NCBI GenBank assembly: GCA_001414485.1
Contig: LLEY01000029.1
Coordinates: 310,001-374,000, forward strand
Length of the DNA stretch: 64,000 nucleotides
Source of the DNA: Calycina herbarum
Taxonomy: Eukaryota > Ascomycota > Leotiomycetes > Helotiales > Pezizellaceae
Direction of reading: 5' to 3'
Shown: piece after piece, positions 43,359 to 55,566 of the stretch
How the letters are laid out: every line of letters begins with the position of its first letter
Position numbering within the stretch: the first letter of the stretch is position 1
Notes under the pieces: model-generated
The model's database searches: none
Told to the model about the DNA's origin: nothing
Seen by the model: the letters and a program-made list of their open reading frames with translations, nothing else
Position numbers and translations under genes: made by a program

Positions 43359-45001
43359 CTAAACAACATACCCTCTATCCAAACGCCCCACGCTCCTCGA
43401 ATCCGCCTCATACAACCCATTGTTTACAAAACTAGCACCTGGCGTGGCCGGTGTAAGCGGCCCCGTCAATCTACGCATCTCCAAATTAGGTCTCTCATCT
43501 CTCACAGCTTGCTTCTCGCCCAAAACAGAATCAAACTCACCAAGTCCCACCTTACTCCTCCTAACAAAAGTCCTGCGAAACAAACTAATAAACCACGACG
43601 TGGCACTGATACTCATAAACACAGCGCTAACCCACAACATCGCTAAACAACTCCCGCTTTTACTAGCTTGCAAGCCCAAATCCCCAAAGAGATCATTCCC
43701 TGCGCCGGCGGCGATAACACCAATTGCTGTTACGATTGCGGCAGTGAGGAGAAAGGATGTCGCGGCGAAGAAGGCGAGAGACATTAGGGCGAGGGAGATG
43801 AATTTGTTTTGGAGGAAGGAGAGGAGGTAGATTGGGATTGTGAGGAAGAGGAGACCACAAGCGACTAAGGCCATGATGTTGAAGACTAGGAAGGCGGTGA
43901 GGACTCTTTTTAAGGTCCCGGATGAGGAGGAGAGTTTGTTGACGATGTTTAGGGGGGCGACGTCGACGATTGTGTTGCCGAGTTTAAAGGTTGAGTTTAC
44001 GACGTTGGGGGTGTTGACGATTGAGGAATCGGCTGGGCAATGTTAGCTGTGTATTACAGGAGAGAGTGTACAAGAGAGGAAGGAGAGTGGTAACTTACTA
44101 TACTTCTTGCAAGAAGTGACATTCAATTTGGCATTCGGATCAGAGTAGGTTGGCAACCAATCCCCAGAGCAGTATTCAGTCAAATAAAGCCCATACCACT
44201 GATGTATACCAGCAGCATGAATGACTGTTTCGACAAGATTGTCCACTAATTTTTCGATATCATCACCAACCAGGTTTGTGACATTCCCAGCGATACCACT
44301 CAGAATGCCCTCAAGACCATTGAGAATCTGATCACCCGCCCCGCTAACAGTCGTTCCTGTTGCTGTAGAGCCTGGGATACCCGGAATAGTTTTAGTCGCG
44401 ATCGACGAGCCAATGGAACCGAAGAATGATGTGACATCAGAGGGACTTGGGAATAGTCCCGGTTCGGGTTCGGGCGCGGGAGTTGGCGCTGGTAATGCCT
44501 CTCTGACGAAGACTGGTTTTCCAACTGCATCCGGTACCACTTCTCTGACCTCAATCTCTGTGACCTCGACTTCTCTGATTTCGACGGAGCCAGGAATGGC
44601 AACAACTTCCTCCGCTAAAGCTTCTCGGAGACCGATGATACTTCCGACACTCCCCGCATCTGCTGAATTCGTAGAGTTCGCAGGGTAGAATTTGATAGCG
44701 CCTTGTCCCAGTGTTGACATGTTAAACTTGAAGCCCCTCGTTAGCAAATCTCTAAACCAAGGACGTTGGGAAAAGTTACCTGAACCATACTGTTATCTCG
44801 TAGCTGCCCATTGTTGGCACCGGAAAGAAGAACCACCAATCCAAGGATAAAAGAAATAATCGAGGAGAAGAAAGTAATACATGACGATTTCCAATTCCTC
44901 CTCGAAGTCGAAGTAATAGATCCGTGTTCCGCATTATCTACTTTCTCCGAACCCAGCGCGGCGCGACTTCCCGTTCGACTGAGTACTCGAATACCGCTCA
45001 T
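43359..45001 (-). CDS. SUR7/PalI-family membrane protein, 507 aa
   Basis: Three exons, 44780-45001, 44099-44726 and 43359-44032, with introns GTAACT...TCAAG and GTAAGT...GCCCAG; the lengths sum to 508 codons. The protein has a cytosolic Ser/Arg-rich start and a first membrane segment about residues 38-62 (FFSSIISFILGLVVLLSG). A long extracellular loop follows, with GQGAIKFYPA, an unusual alternating acidic run (REVEVTEIEVREVV), a Pro/Glu stretch (APTPAPEPEPG), a Gly/Thr-rich part, and the family signature around WYGLYLTEYCSGDW. Three more membrane segments come near the end (LVACGLLFLTIPIYLLSF, the Ala-rich LLTAAIVTAIGVIAAG, and MLWVSAVFMSISATSWFISL), then a charged cytosolic tail. Family members organise eisosome/cortical patches or act in pH sensing. 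Which of these applies is not decidable here. Confidence 0.85.
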
Positions 45002-46045
45002 TTCGATGATTTATTTATTTGATTAACCTATAATTAAGAATATCTGTGAGGTTTGTTTGTTTTAGGAGTTTCGACGTTGAGGGGGTAATCTGGGGAACTT
45101 ATATGTTGAAGATGAACGTTTTGGCACTGTACAAGCTGAAGCTTCTCGGTATGTCATCGAGCAAGGACGACTGACGCAATATCAAGGTATCAAAGCGCAT
45201 CAAAAAAAGAGCACCTGCACTTCTTTTTGTAATCGGTTCATAGGGATCAGAAACATCCAGTTCAGCAAATGAGAGCTATGCATTCATATTCCACCTCGGC
45301 CGGATACGCTTAAGAGCATAAAATGGGGGTTTCTGACAGGACAGGCTCAATTTGAAGATTGGATGATGTTGATGCTCTACGCTACTCGAAAGACTAGGGT
45401 TCCCGAGCGAGCTTTCGTCTCGAAACACCAGACTAGTCCATTCTGGAAGGATCGATGCGAAAGGATCACCACGGGCAGGAAAAGATGACAAGCGATGCGA
45501 GACGAAAATGATTGTCTAGTGCTCCCCGCAATAGTGACGTGTTACGAGTAAAAGACGACTATTATTATAAAATACTCAGTACCCCGCTTGGAGGCCACAC
45601 AGCCTTGTGATATTCGAGCTCATCTGCATCCAACCACACTGCCGGAAATCAAACCGAAATATACGAACACGACTACGAAAAGAAAACAGCTGTAGAAAAC
45701 AAGAAATAAGCTGCAACCAAAGAAACATAAAAGCACGATTGGTTGCGAAGTACGTAAATTCGCGATCAACACAACACTCGTTGGATCGCCGCGATTTTGT
45801 TTGGGCCTTTCAAAACCCACAGATGTCACCAGCGCAGGCATTTCTAGGTGCATTGAGGTTGATGTGTACAATTATAGACTTATTGGTCTCCTCATATGTT
45901 CCCCCAACGCAGGCAATACTAGTAGCAAGTAGTGGTATCTCCCAAACCAGAAGCTCCCAGATGCCAAGTTCAGTGAACTACGCCAAGTCTAACGTATCTA
46001 TCCGAAAATTTTCACCCAAGACTCCACGCGACCGAATATTGGAAG
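45002..46045. other. Intergenic, nothing recognised
   Basis: Contains the promoter of the SUR7-family gene and the 3' flank of Nma111. A 153-codon plus-strand frame (45607-46068) is basic, lacks motifs and overlaps the end of the Nma111 coding region; I do not accept it. Confidence 0.5.
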
Positions 46046-49000
46046 TTACAGTCCACCTCCCACATTGACTTCTCCTTCAAAATTGTCCTCCGAAACAATG
46101 TTAATGCCATCATGTCCCTCGCCCTTCACTGGCTTTCCCTGCTCATAGGTGACTCGTCTCCAACCCGATGTTTCGGATGGGTCTTTGATCCATTCCATGG
46201 TTGGGAAGTAGTGATCATTCTTCTTCATAGTAATGACCCATGGTACATTATCAAAAGTCATAGCTTTTAATCTGAAGTCTAGAATTGATGAAGTTAGTAC
46301 TGCGGCAAATTAGTTTGCTAGGGCATAGGGCTTGCTTACATGTGTTATCAGGGATGCCAACCACGGCTTTCAGGAAACTCGCGAGATCCGGAGTTTTTTT
46401 GCCGTTGACATGGGTAACGAAGTTTGTAGGCGCCAATCCATATTGATATGCAGGACTGCCACGGCTTAGTGCAGAAACATAAACTTCGCTGTGAAGCTTA
46501 CTAATTTGTTGTCTGACAGCGTGGTGAGGACGATGTATGATTGCACCACAGAAGCTCATGGCGTAATTAGTCTCGAGATCATCTGCGGAAACAGTAGGGA
46601 GCCTCAAGGAGATCTCCTCACAGTCACGAACGATAACAGCATCGAGGAATTCGTGATCATACATGACATCGAACTCATTGACGCGAGTGATAATCTTGCC
46701 GTTGAGGGTGATAATGATATCTCCTTCACGGAGAGAACCCGACTCCTCACCACGCTCGAAAGTTCGTTTGCGAATCATGAAAAGTTGATGTCGGGAAGAA
46801 TTGGCCTCAGAAACCTTTTTGATCCACTCCTCAGACACACCCATGATACGTGCTTGGCTCATCTGAATGGCGCTGAACTCAACACTTAGCATACGTAATT
46901 TGGGAACTTCACCGTTTTGTATCTTGGTGATGACGGGTAGAAGGGTAGGTGTTGCAAGACCAAGGTGGTAGTCGGTATCCTTTGAGCTGACATGAGATCT
47001 TTCACCAAGATATGTTAACCACAAGGCTTGAACGGTACCATCTTCAGCGACAAGAACACCACTTCCGCATTGCCCACTTAAACTAGTATCAACAGTGATG
47101 GCATCCACATTGACTGCACGGTATCTTGGTGCGCCCGAATTCGCTGGAATTGCCACAGCCGTAATGTCGGTGACGGTAGTTTTCGCAATAACCACTCGCA
47201 TGTTTTGATTGAAACCAACGAAATAAGTCGCGGCGCCTTGGGTAATGTGAGTGGTGCTCAATTTGGCACTCTGAACCGGAGCATCAACCAATGAAGGGTC
47301 GTATTGGATGATTGCGTAATTCTGAAGGGGATGCAGGAAGACTACTTTGCCTTCTACAATAATAGAGTCTGCAATAGTAATGGTGATATCGCAAAGATCA
47401 TAGGGTACTATAGCTCGAGAAATGACAACCAATCCTTTTTCGGCATCAATGACGACACCCATTGCCCATTTTCGATTTCGGGGAAAGCCATCGAGCTTGA
47501 CAGGCATATGACAGAGAACACGAACAAAACTGCGGACAATATCTGCAGCGGCTGGGTGTTCTGGATTCTCGAGTTGAATAAAAGCGGCGGAGCGTTGAAC
47601 TGGGGCGACCGCAGGAAGAGCATCAGCAAGATCTGAGAAATCCCAAAGTCCAGTCTCGTCATTTCTGACTGCGAGTCTCATCTTACTAGACCAATGACGA
47701 TCAATATGTAAGATACTGGTATTTAATGTATGCAAGTCTCTGAGGTGCTTGTAGGTCACGACAACTCTGGTGCGATCAGGGATGTCTTTCATTACCTCAA
47801 TGAATGCATTCAAGTCAGGAGTAGGTTTGTGATCGACTGTCTGGATAATCCAACCACTGTCTGTAGACTCGAATCTGAATGATCCTGTTGCCTCGCATAC
47901 AAAGACACCCTTGCACTTTACTGCGTATAAACGAGCTTGCTGATATGAGAGATCATGGAAACTTGCGCCAGCAACAGAGACAAATCGATCTGGAGTAATA
48001 GCATGAAGATCTCCGACATCAACTTGCACATTAATATCCTCACCACCACGTTGTACTAACAAGCTGACTTTTCCATCCACGCTGGAGTCGAGAATGTCGT
48101 CGAGGCGAACAAATTGTGTCAAAAGTTCACCATTGACCTTGACCAAAACATCACCTTCTTCAATTTTGGTATCTGATGGGCCTTCAGGTAGAACAATTTC
48201 AGCCACAAGCATGCCGGTTTCCTTGGGGAAGTTTTTTCTAACAACACTCTCCCATTCTGGTGCCAAACCAAGTCTGCGACATTCATCAAATGGTTTAATC
48301 ATCCATTGACACTGTATTGTTCCCCGAGTAACTGGCATGGAATCCTGTATACATTTCAGGGCTCGTAAGGGTCGATCCAGAGGTAGGAAGTAATCCGTCG
48401 CGGCGCCATCGCTTCTGCCACCAGCCTGTAGCGCAACAGCATACCCATCGATGTTGACAACGGGACTGCCAGAACTACCGCCACTCGCAGCGGCCGCTGC
48501 TTGAATATAATTTGTATTGAAATCGCAATATCCATCACCGTATTCTGGCGCATTTCTGTCGAGTCTGCTGATGACACCAGAAAGAATACTGAGTTTTTCT
48601 CCAGCATCGTTACCAACAACTCTGATCTCTGCTCCAACCTTGGCGAGGTCGGGTCTCAACGATAGTGCCGTGATGGGCATATATTTGATTGCTTTGGGGT
48701 CGAATCGCAGGATGCCGAAATCGTGGACAGGATCGCGATAAACAGGGTACGCGTCAACCTCTTCATGGTTATCAAACACTAGATATCCCCAGAATGGACC
48801 TGATCCAACGACATGGCGGTTCGTCATGACAAGGCTGTAAGCTGTCAGCAAAGGAAACCCCAAGATCAAGATCGGAACCAAATGTGCACTTACCCTCTCT
48901 CTGCATCCACGACAAAACCAGTCGCCTCACTGGTCAAAGCTGGATCGGTATCAAAGGAGCATGTCTGGCAAAATCGGATAGAGACAACGTTGCGAACAAC

Positions 49001-49228
49001 CTTCTCAATCGCTGCCTGCCATTCAGCCGTGTCGGCCATGGCAGAGACGATTGGGGGCTCTTCGTCCATCTCGATATCCTCCTCGAATGCCGCTGCTACT
49101 TCTGGGGTGTTGTCGCCTGCAGATTCCTTGCCGTTAATTGCGCGGTGATGCTTCTGCGGTCGTTCTTCGATGGTGTTTGTAGACTTTCGCTTTGCGCGAG
49201 GGGTTGTACCATTGCTGCTGCCATTCAT
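46046..49228 (-). CDS. nma111: Nma111-type nuclear HtrA-like serine protease, 1020 aa
   Basis: Exons 48894-49228, 46340-48834 and 46046-46278, total 1021 codons. The first intron (59 nt) joins DAERG to [10 protein letters not shown], as in the family. The second (61 nt) joins GIPDNT to [11 protein letters not shown]. The N-terminus has a basic nuclear-type patch (TPRAKRKS) and an acidic stretch. The first protease domain keeps the triad: His in TNRHVVG (about 119), Asp in [10 protein letters not shown] (about 150) and Ser in GGSSGSPVV (about 235). PDZ modules follow ([28 protein letters not shown]; near 900, [15 protein letters not shown]). A second protease-like domain (around 460-650) has CGSGVLVA in place of a normal active site, so it is probably inactive. 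Budding-yeast Nma111 is a nuclear protease linked to apoptosis and lipid homeostasis. Length and layout fit fully. Confidence 0.95.
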
Positions 49229-50159
49229 GTTGGCGGTGCTGACGTATCGAACTGAGAGGGGACGAAAGAGTGTGGAGGTCGAGAGTGAAGCAGTTGGAGG
49301 GAGCGAGGTAAAAGTTCGGGGAGGGGCTCGAAGGAGTGTGCTGGTGAATAGATGCCTGGTGAGAATGTTGGAGAAGCACGTCAAGAGAGAGTGCGTCAAG
49401 AGAGAGTGGTGTCGCAGCCGCGCATCGAGAGCTCTAGTCATCCAGCAGAAACGGACACGAGCTGCTCAATTGGCGGGACGAAGGAGCGTAGGAAGGTTAG
49501 GGAAGAGATTCTAGCTGCGAGGGCGATGCGAGGAAGGATGAGGAGAAAGATGTTAGAGAGAAAGATGTTGGAGAGAGAGGAGGAAAAGAGAGAGAAGTGT
49601 TGAGCAGAGCAGTCACCAGATGATCTCGACCTGCTTGCACCTTTGCACCTGAGATGGTGTACAAGTACCAGTGTAGCGCAAAGAACGAGTCGCATACGGA
49701 GGTGCAACCCTGGAAAATGCACGGTCACGGGCAGTCGGCGTCTCACCCCCGTCAATCGTGTGTATGGCTTGTGATTGGAGAACTACCGAGTGAGTCCAGA
49801 AGTCGTCCTCGACCCAACGACCTCAAATATTTACAACCCTTTGAAGCTTCCTTCGAGAAAAAAGAGCCAGACTCGTCTTGTCCAACGACGCCATTGAAAT
49901 CCATGTTGAGAAAAACCATTGTGACCGAACTCGCAATAACCATATGAACCCATTAAGAAACCAGAAACCTTGGTGACATTTCGCTCCACGATATGACATT
50001 ATCTTCGAAAAAAATATCAATCCGATGTGGTTCTGCGATACCCAAATATATTGTCAGTTTCCATATAGAACCTGGGGGAAGATAAGATGAGAAAAGAAAG
50101 AAACGGACTTACTGCTTCGATATGCCCGCCTCCAGAGAATCCTCGGACATTTAAAGGTC
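49229..50159. other. Intergenic, promoter of nma111 and 3' flank of the SANT gene
   Basis: Purine/pyrimidine-skewed stretch at 49250-49620 (many GAGAG/AGGA words) next to the Nma111 start; no separate gene supported. Confidence 0.5.
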
Positions 50160-50712
50160 CTAAAAATTCTCTTCACCAGGAGAGTCCTTGGCCTTGATCT
50201 CATCGCCCGAGCCATCATGAAGGTCGGCCATGTCGGCTATGTCGGCATCATCGTGATCGCTCTCTTCAACCTTCGCAGCAGCCTTCTTCTTTCTCGGGGT
50301 GGCCTTCTTCTTGGTTGGAGACTCAGAGCCATCCTCGCCCTTAGCAGCTATGAGCAGTGTATCAGTACAGATGGCAAAGAAATTTACTCATGAAAACCTA
50401 CCCTTAGCCGCCTTGGGGGCAGCGCGCTTGCGGGGAGTAACTGGGGCGACATCACCAGCATCAAATGAAGCGGCCTCGGAACGAATCTTTGCCCAGACGT
50501 GTGTCATGCTCTTGGGGGTACGGCCGGGGAGGTGGATGTCGTTCCATTTGATCTTCATACTCTCGCCTCCGCCCTGCTGCTTGATGATCTGCAACAAGAG
50601 GGACATCTGCCTGTGTTAGAGTCTTGTGTGAGAGAAGGTCTAAAGGAAGAGCTCTTACCTTCTCATTCTCGGACCAACCGACGTTCTTCTTTGCTGATCC
50701 TGCCTCAGACAT
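50160..50712 (-). CDS. Small Myb/SANT-like nuclear protein, 148 aa
   Basis: Three exons, 50659-50712, 50402-50606 and 50160-50347, with introns of 52 and 54 nt. The lengths sum to 149 codons including the stop TAG at 50160-50162. The joined N-terminus reads GWSENEK then MSLLLQIIKQQ and GRTPKSMTHVWAKIR: a single Myb/SANT-like helix bundle (starting Trp, the LLLxII helix, and the GRTPKS-turn before helix 3), with WNDIHLP between. A linker of Lys/Ala/Pro repeats follows (TPRKRAAPKAAKG, then TPRKKKAAAKVEES), and the end is acidic (DHDDADIADMADLHDGSGDE). This pattern is common in fungi as a small chromatin- or DNA-binding protein. Function unknown. Confidence 0.8.
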
Positions 50713-53189
50713 GGTTGCCGATTGTCTTGTTTTTGTATTGTTGGTAAAGCTCTGCGATGGTTAGCCAGTAGTTTAGGACACGAGGCAGGTGCGAAGTGAT
50801 GGCTGTGATTGTAGGTGTGAGATAAGCTCATGATATGATCTTGCGATCCGGGAAGGTACGTGATGCCAATGTCCGAGACGTTTGGGACATTTGCGAAGTC
50901 TCGAGGAAGGCGGGCAATCGACAAGGGGCTATGGAGGGATTGTAATGGGTTGTGCTGGGTCGTGGTAGGGAGAGTCTTGTGTGGGGAGGGAAGTCCCAAA
51001 GCTGAGGTCCCCTCCGCCCAGCTTGGGTTGGGTGAAGCCATGACCTTTGAACCCGCGCACGAAAACTTGTGTGATGGTGCCGAGGATCGTATGGAATGCG
51101 TGGATGGGTATGAGGAAATGGGGATGCAACTTACCAAAAGATATGTTTACGCTGTGGCGAACCGTTGATGTTCGAGGTTGTTGGTGTTGTTGGATGGGAA
51201 GAGGAGGAGGAGGTTCGGGAAGATCGAGGGGTTAAGGTAGCATGCCGCGGCCCCCCAACCACTCATTACGTCCCCCGCAACGACCCCTCCATAACCATTG
51301 ACAGTGAATTCGCAACCTCGACTTTTCCTTGGGATTCCCTCAACTTGGACTCTTATCTTACAGAAAGAGCTTCCACCATGATCTAGGCATCCTTCCATAT
51401 TATTACTTTACCAATTGTTTAAAATGGTTTGGAAAATGGAGCGATGAGTTTCTTGATTCATCTAGCCGTTTAGCATGATGGCTTTAATTCTCTCACGTTG
51501 TTTGGAACAATATCTAGTAAAGCAGGTGCGATGATCGACAGTTCTTCAAGCTTACCATCTACTACTTGATGCATATCGCCTGAGTTTCTGTACATCCCAA
51601 TCGTGATGCAGATTTATTCAAAACCCTCCCACGCGGCGCTGCGAAAAACAAAAATTGCTTGTGTGAAATCGAGTCATCGGTCGAGTCTGCGACCCGACGG
51701 GAAGCTGCCGGCTCCCTTGCAACGCTTCCATCAAGATCAAGCCGCATAGCCAAAAGGAGACTAGCTTTCATATCTGGCCCCTGCTAGCTCAATTCTGCCA
51801 GAAGTATATGGAATCTAAGGAACCCAAGGCTAGGGTTGTCGCTTTGAGAGGTTGACGGATAAATTTGGCTCACTTGGCACGCCTATTACTTTGCAGCACA
51901 TCAATTGCATTTGGTTTTGGTAAGTGGTTACTTGCAAATGTATTACTCTTCATATTCTGTAGTTATCGCCCAGCCATGAAGTGTTGAAGTTCATAAATTC
52001 TGGTTGTTTGCTTTCATCTTGGAAGTGGAGTGTCAAAGGGGAACATCCCACCTCCACCCCCACACTGGTGTTCATGGATGGAATGACCTCACCTCCTCAC
52101 GCGGATCTTTCAAGTCTTGCGGGCCCTATTTAGCTCAGTCTTTAAGCTCCCACTTTACTTTTACTATGGTTTTTGACTTGTGACTGTGCCAGGAAGGGGG
52201 CTGTAGATTAGCCGATCATGTGATCGCCTAGTCAGGGGCTGGGGACCCTTTTCTTGCAAATAAAGAACTATATGCCGCTTTGGGGGAATTTTCATTTACA
52301 GATAGAGTTATTTTGTTCTTGTTTACTAGCTATATTTCTCATACTGTTATATGCATTCCAAAACAACGGCATACGCTTTAAGAGGGGTCATATTTGGCCG
52401 TGAGAAGTCGTTTTTCCTCATTTCAAGTCGTTTTATTTTGCCTCAATTGATCTTTCTAAATTATAGCTAATAAGTCTGGGCCTTTTGCGGTGCTTCTGTA
52501 ACAATTTAAGCCCCCAGTTATTCAATTCACAGCAGTCCTCAGACGACAATAGGGTTTTGCAGGAACAATATATCGGTTTAACAACTTCTCACCTCTTCGG
52601 TGATCCATTAAACAAATTTCGAAAACGTTCCATGATACAATTCGTGAGCTAGCCAATTCAATCTGATGCACAAGCCACCTGTGATATAGAAAATTTGCTC
52701 TAGTCCCAAGATCTTCTGCAAGTCTTCCCCAGCAACCCCGCAACCACACCTCGCGACCACCACCACAAACACATACACACTCAATCGATCGTTGGCCTCT
52801 TCTTGCTCTACATTTGTCTTCATTTGCCTACATCAGCTCTCATTGCAAGCCCTAGTCGTTGTTCCTTGTCGGAAGCCCTCCCCGCCCGCAGAATCAACTG
52901 TGTCGATTTCCTCGGCCCTCTCCATCGCAACGCAGCACTGCTTTGCGCTTTGTCTTCTGGTATTAACCTTATCCCGCTGATCACCAGAGGTACGATTTAT
53001 ATGCTGACGACTGGTGGTGTACCCAGTTCCGCTGCCTCTCTGCCGTCGTTGTTCTGCTCCCGTGCCCTCCCCGAATACCTCGAACTCCCTCCCCGTACGA
53101 CCCTCATAACCCCGACTGGTCAGTAAATACTCTACAATGCTCCCGCATGCCGTGTAATGCAGCTAATATATATTGTCAAAACAGCCATA
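50713..53189. other. Long region with short frames; probable 5' leader of the next gene
   Basis: No accepted gene. A 107-codon plus-strand frame ends at 53126. GTCAGT at 53117 and AAACAG at about 53183 could be an intron ending just before the ATG at 53190, so 52800-53116 is probably the spliced 5' leader of that gene rather than a separate protein. Confidence 0.4.
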
Positions 53190-53657
53190 ATGTCTATCAA
53201 TGACCTTGCCATCGACATGGGTGCCACGACCGTCGAGGAGGATGGTGGAGTTATACAAATCGCAATGAGTCGTTACTGGTACGACCAAGGTAGCCTCTCT
53301 GCCGAGACACGCCAGGATCTCGAGGGCTTCTTCCGCCACGTTCTCGAAGGAACCCTCCAAAGAGCCAACTGTACCACCCTGAGCGAAGCTGCCTGGGCGG
53401 TGTTCTTCCACCGTCTGCGAACCGACCCCTTGGATGTTACTTTGTCGGTTAGATATTTGATTTCGGCTCGGATGGATAGGGAATACCAGGATTGTGACAC
53501 AATATACTCCTTCAACGACGCCGAGGGTGTCACAATTGACCAATTACATATGAATGCTCAGGGGGATAATGAGCCTCGTGAAAAGAATGATGTGGTTTGG
53601 GCTGGTCGCATTCTTTCTCTCGCGCGCCCATCCCGGGCAGGAGACCGTGATATTTAA
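53190..53657 (+). CDS. Hypothetical protein, 155 aa
   Basis: A single exon with ATG at 53190 following a likely leader intron, and a stop at 53655-53657. The frame could also start at 53157, but that part is hydrophobic and not in a good context. The protein is compact and acidic: IDMGATTVEEDGGVIQIAMS, a helical segment with ETRQDLEGFFRHVLEGTLQR, TLSEAAWAVFFHRLR, and RYLISARMDREYQDCDTIYS, ending in an Arg-rich tail. There are no membrane segments or Cys pairs. I do not recognise the family; the even composition and single long frame argue it is real. Confidence 0.6.
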   Translation: MSINDLAIDMGATTVEEDGGVIQIAMSRYWYDQGSLSAETRQDLEGFFRHVLEGTLQRANCTTLSEAAWAVFFHRLRTDPLDVTLSVRYLISARMDREYQDCDTIYSFNDAEGVTIDQLHMNAQGDNEPREKNDVVWAGRILSLARPSRAGDRDI

Positions 53658-54180
53658 GATAGCTTCTTTGGAAGTAGGATCTGGGAATGGAAGAAAGTTG
53701 TTTTTTGGGGTGTTAGAACGGGGGAATGGAATTTTTAGAGCTTCCATTTTGAGAAATGAGACTCTGGAGGGAAATATCGAGCTTTTTGACCTGAGTTTTG
53801 CTTTTTGGGTGCATTATGCTATACATCCCTTGTGAAATGTCTCTTTTGAAGCCATCCGAAACGCCATTTCATACTTTCAAGTTCACAATTTCGAATTTAT
53901 TATGCGAAATTCCAGTTTCCAGCACTATTTCACGGCATAGCATACTTTAAGTAATCACTCAGAAGGCTTCATTTGACTCTTAGGAACCAGAACTTGTTTT
54001 CATAGGCGGTCATCGAACAACATAGACATACATTACACCACTAGAGGCCTTCTGATAATAAGGGAGATAGAGAAATGAAGTAAATATCATTCAAGCTGAG
54101 CTGATGAAATCTTTCTACCTAGGTGAATACTGATCACATGACTGAAGATAATATTCAGTGAGAGTAGAAAATCACGATAA
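53658..54180. other. 3' flank, nothing recognised
   Basis: Leads from the hypothetical gene into the AT-rich repeat block. Confidence 0.5.
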
Positions 54181-55484
54181 TTCTTTGACTACACGTAAGT
54201 CATTCTATAATTCTCAGATGTTCCAAAGAGCTAGAAGAATAAGATGAAAAGAAGGAGTTTACTTTAATTCTTTTTAAACACAGATTAAGATATCTTTTTA
54301 TATTACTGTAGATTCACTTCTATCTCTTTAATTTACTACTCTCTTAGAACAATGTAATCTTTTAATAATAGTTGCTCTAAAATAGGTTTAGTAAGTTCTT
54401 TTCTAGTATCTCGAGTTTACTATTCATCTGGAAAAAGAAGAAAGCTAGGAAGAAGTTACTTGAAAAATTCTTAAAGATAAACTTAGGTATCTTATTCTAT
54501 CGTAGTAAACTTACTTCTTTCTCTTAATTATAATTTTCTTTCAGAAGAATATGATTTTTAAAAATAAGATACTCTAGAATAGACTCTTATAAGTTTAAGG
54601 AATAATATACTAAATATAAAGTTACTTTAGCTTTTATTTATAATTAATTAAGAAATAGACAGTGTAAACATAAACTACTCAACTACTTACTACTACTCGA
54701 ATAGTACTCTTAAGTAGTAGAGTAGAGTAGTAACTTAAGACTACTCGAGTAGTCTTAAGTAGTCTTAGTAATATTTATATATTTGTATTTATAAGGCTTA
54801 TAAAGCTTATTATTAATAATATTAATAGTTATATATAATAAAAACTTCTTTTTATCATTATATAATCAATAGCTAATCTATTAAGACTATTATTAAAGAA
54901 GTTACGTAGTAGACAGCGTAGAAAGAAGATCTCGCTTAAGCTCTCGAGCAGCCTCGGAACGCCACTTCTATGCTACCCCGAGCCCAGTCCCGGCCCGGCC
55001 CGATTCGGCCCGCACTACTCCACTACTCTAGAGTACTACTCGAGTAGTAGTGAGTAGAGTAGAGTAGTAACTAGTAGAGTAGTAGTTACTACTCTACTCT
55101 ACTCTACTTATTATATATACTGGAAATAGATTTAGTTGAATTATATCTCTGGGATTTTCTACACTTTTTAAAGAAGTATATTTCTTAGATAAAGTTATAC
55201 TATATTAAAGGCTCGTAAGTTCTAGAACAACGATGTTTCTTAATATAATATACTCTAGAGTATAATCTTATAACTGTAATATAAATAACTTCTTAAAATG
55301 CTACTAGCTCTAATATACTTATTTCTCCTTTTTATTTAAAAAAAAAAAAATAGTTAATAAAATACTATACTATAGTCGAAAGAAAGGAAGCAGGAGTCTG
55401 TTCTTGAATTCCGTCGAGGTTCGGTGGCTGTTATCTTGAAAGTTTTATAGCCCTTTATATACTTGAATGATTTAAAATGAAACT
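54181..55484. other. AT-rich decayed repeat block
   Basis: Similar AT-rich words (TAAAGATAAACTTAGGTATC, TTACTTCTTTCTC, AAGATACTCTAGAATA) recur at roughly 54250, 54470 and 55160, suggesting three diverged copies of one unit. CpA and TpG are scarce, which points to RIP. No protein remains are readable. Confidence 0.45.
54670..55110. repeat. ACTACTC/GAGTAGT palindromic repeats flanking a GC-rich island
   Basis: Two clusters of ACTACTC and its complement (54675-54760 and 55015-55110) face each other around an interior that includes a GC-rich island (CCCAGTCCCGGCCCGGCCCG, about 54980-55010) in otherwise AT-rich DNA. The arrangement resembles the ends of a non-autonomous hAT-like element, but I found no clear target duplication. 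Confidence 0.5.
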
Positions 55485-55566
55485 TTATGAAACAAACGGG
55501 TAGTCTTCGCCATTCTCTAGGTTGTGGGTTTGAGGTGCTATAAGCCCAGTCTCTGGAAATCTTATA

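Noticed and set aside
45607..46068. 153-codon plus-strand frame
   Set aside because: Basic, motif-free, and overlaps the 3' end of the Nma111 coding region on the other strand.
46491..46889. 132-codon plus-strand frame
   Set aside because: Antisense shadow inside the well-supported Nma111 coding exon.
49170..49603. Arg/Glu-rich plus-strand frames
   Set aside because: Translation of purine-rich repeats in the Nma111 promoter, overlapping its first exon in antisense.
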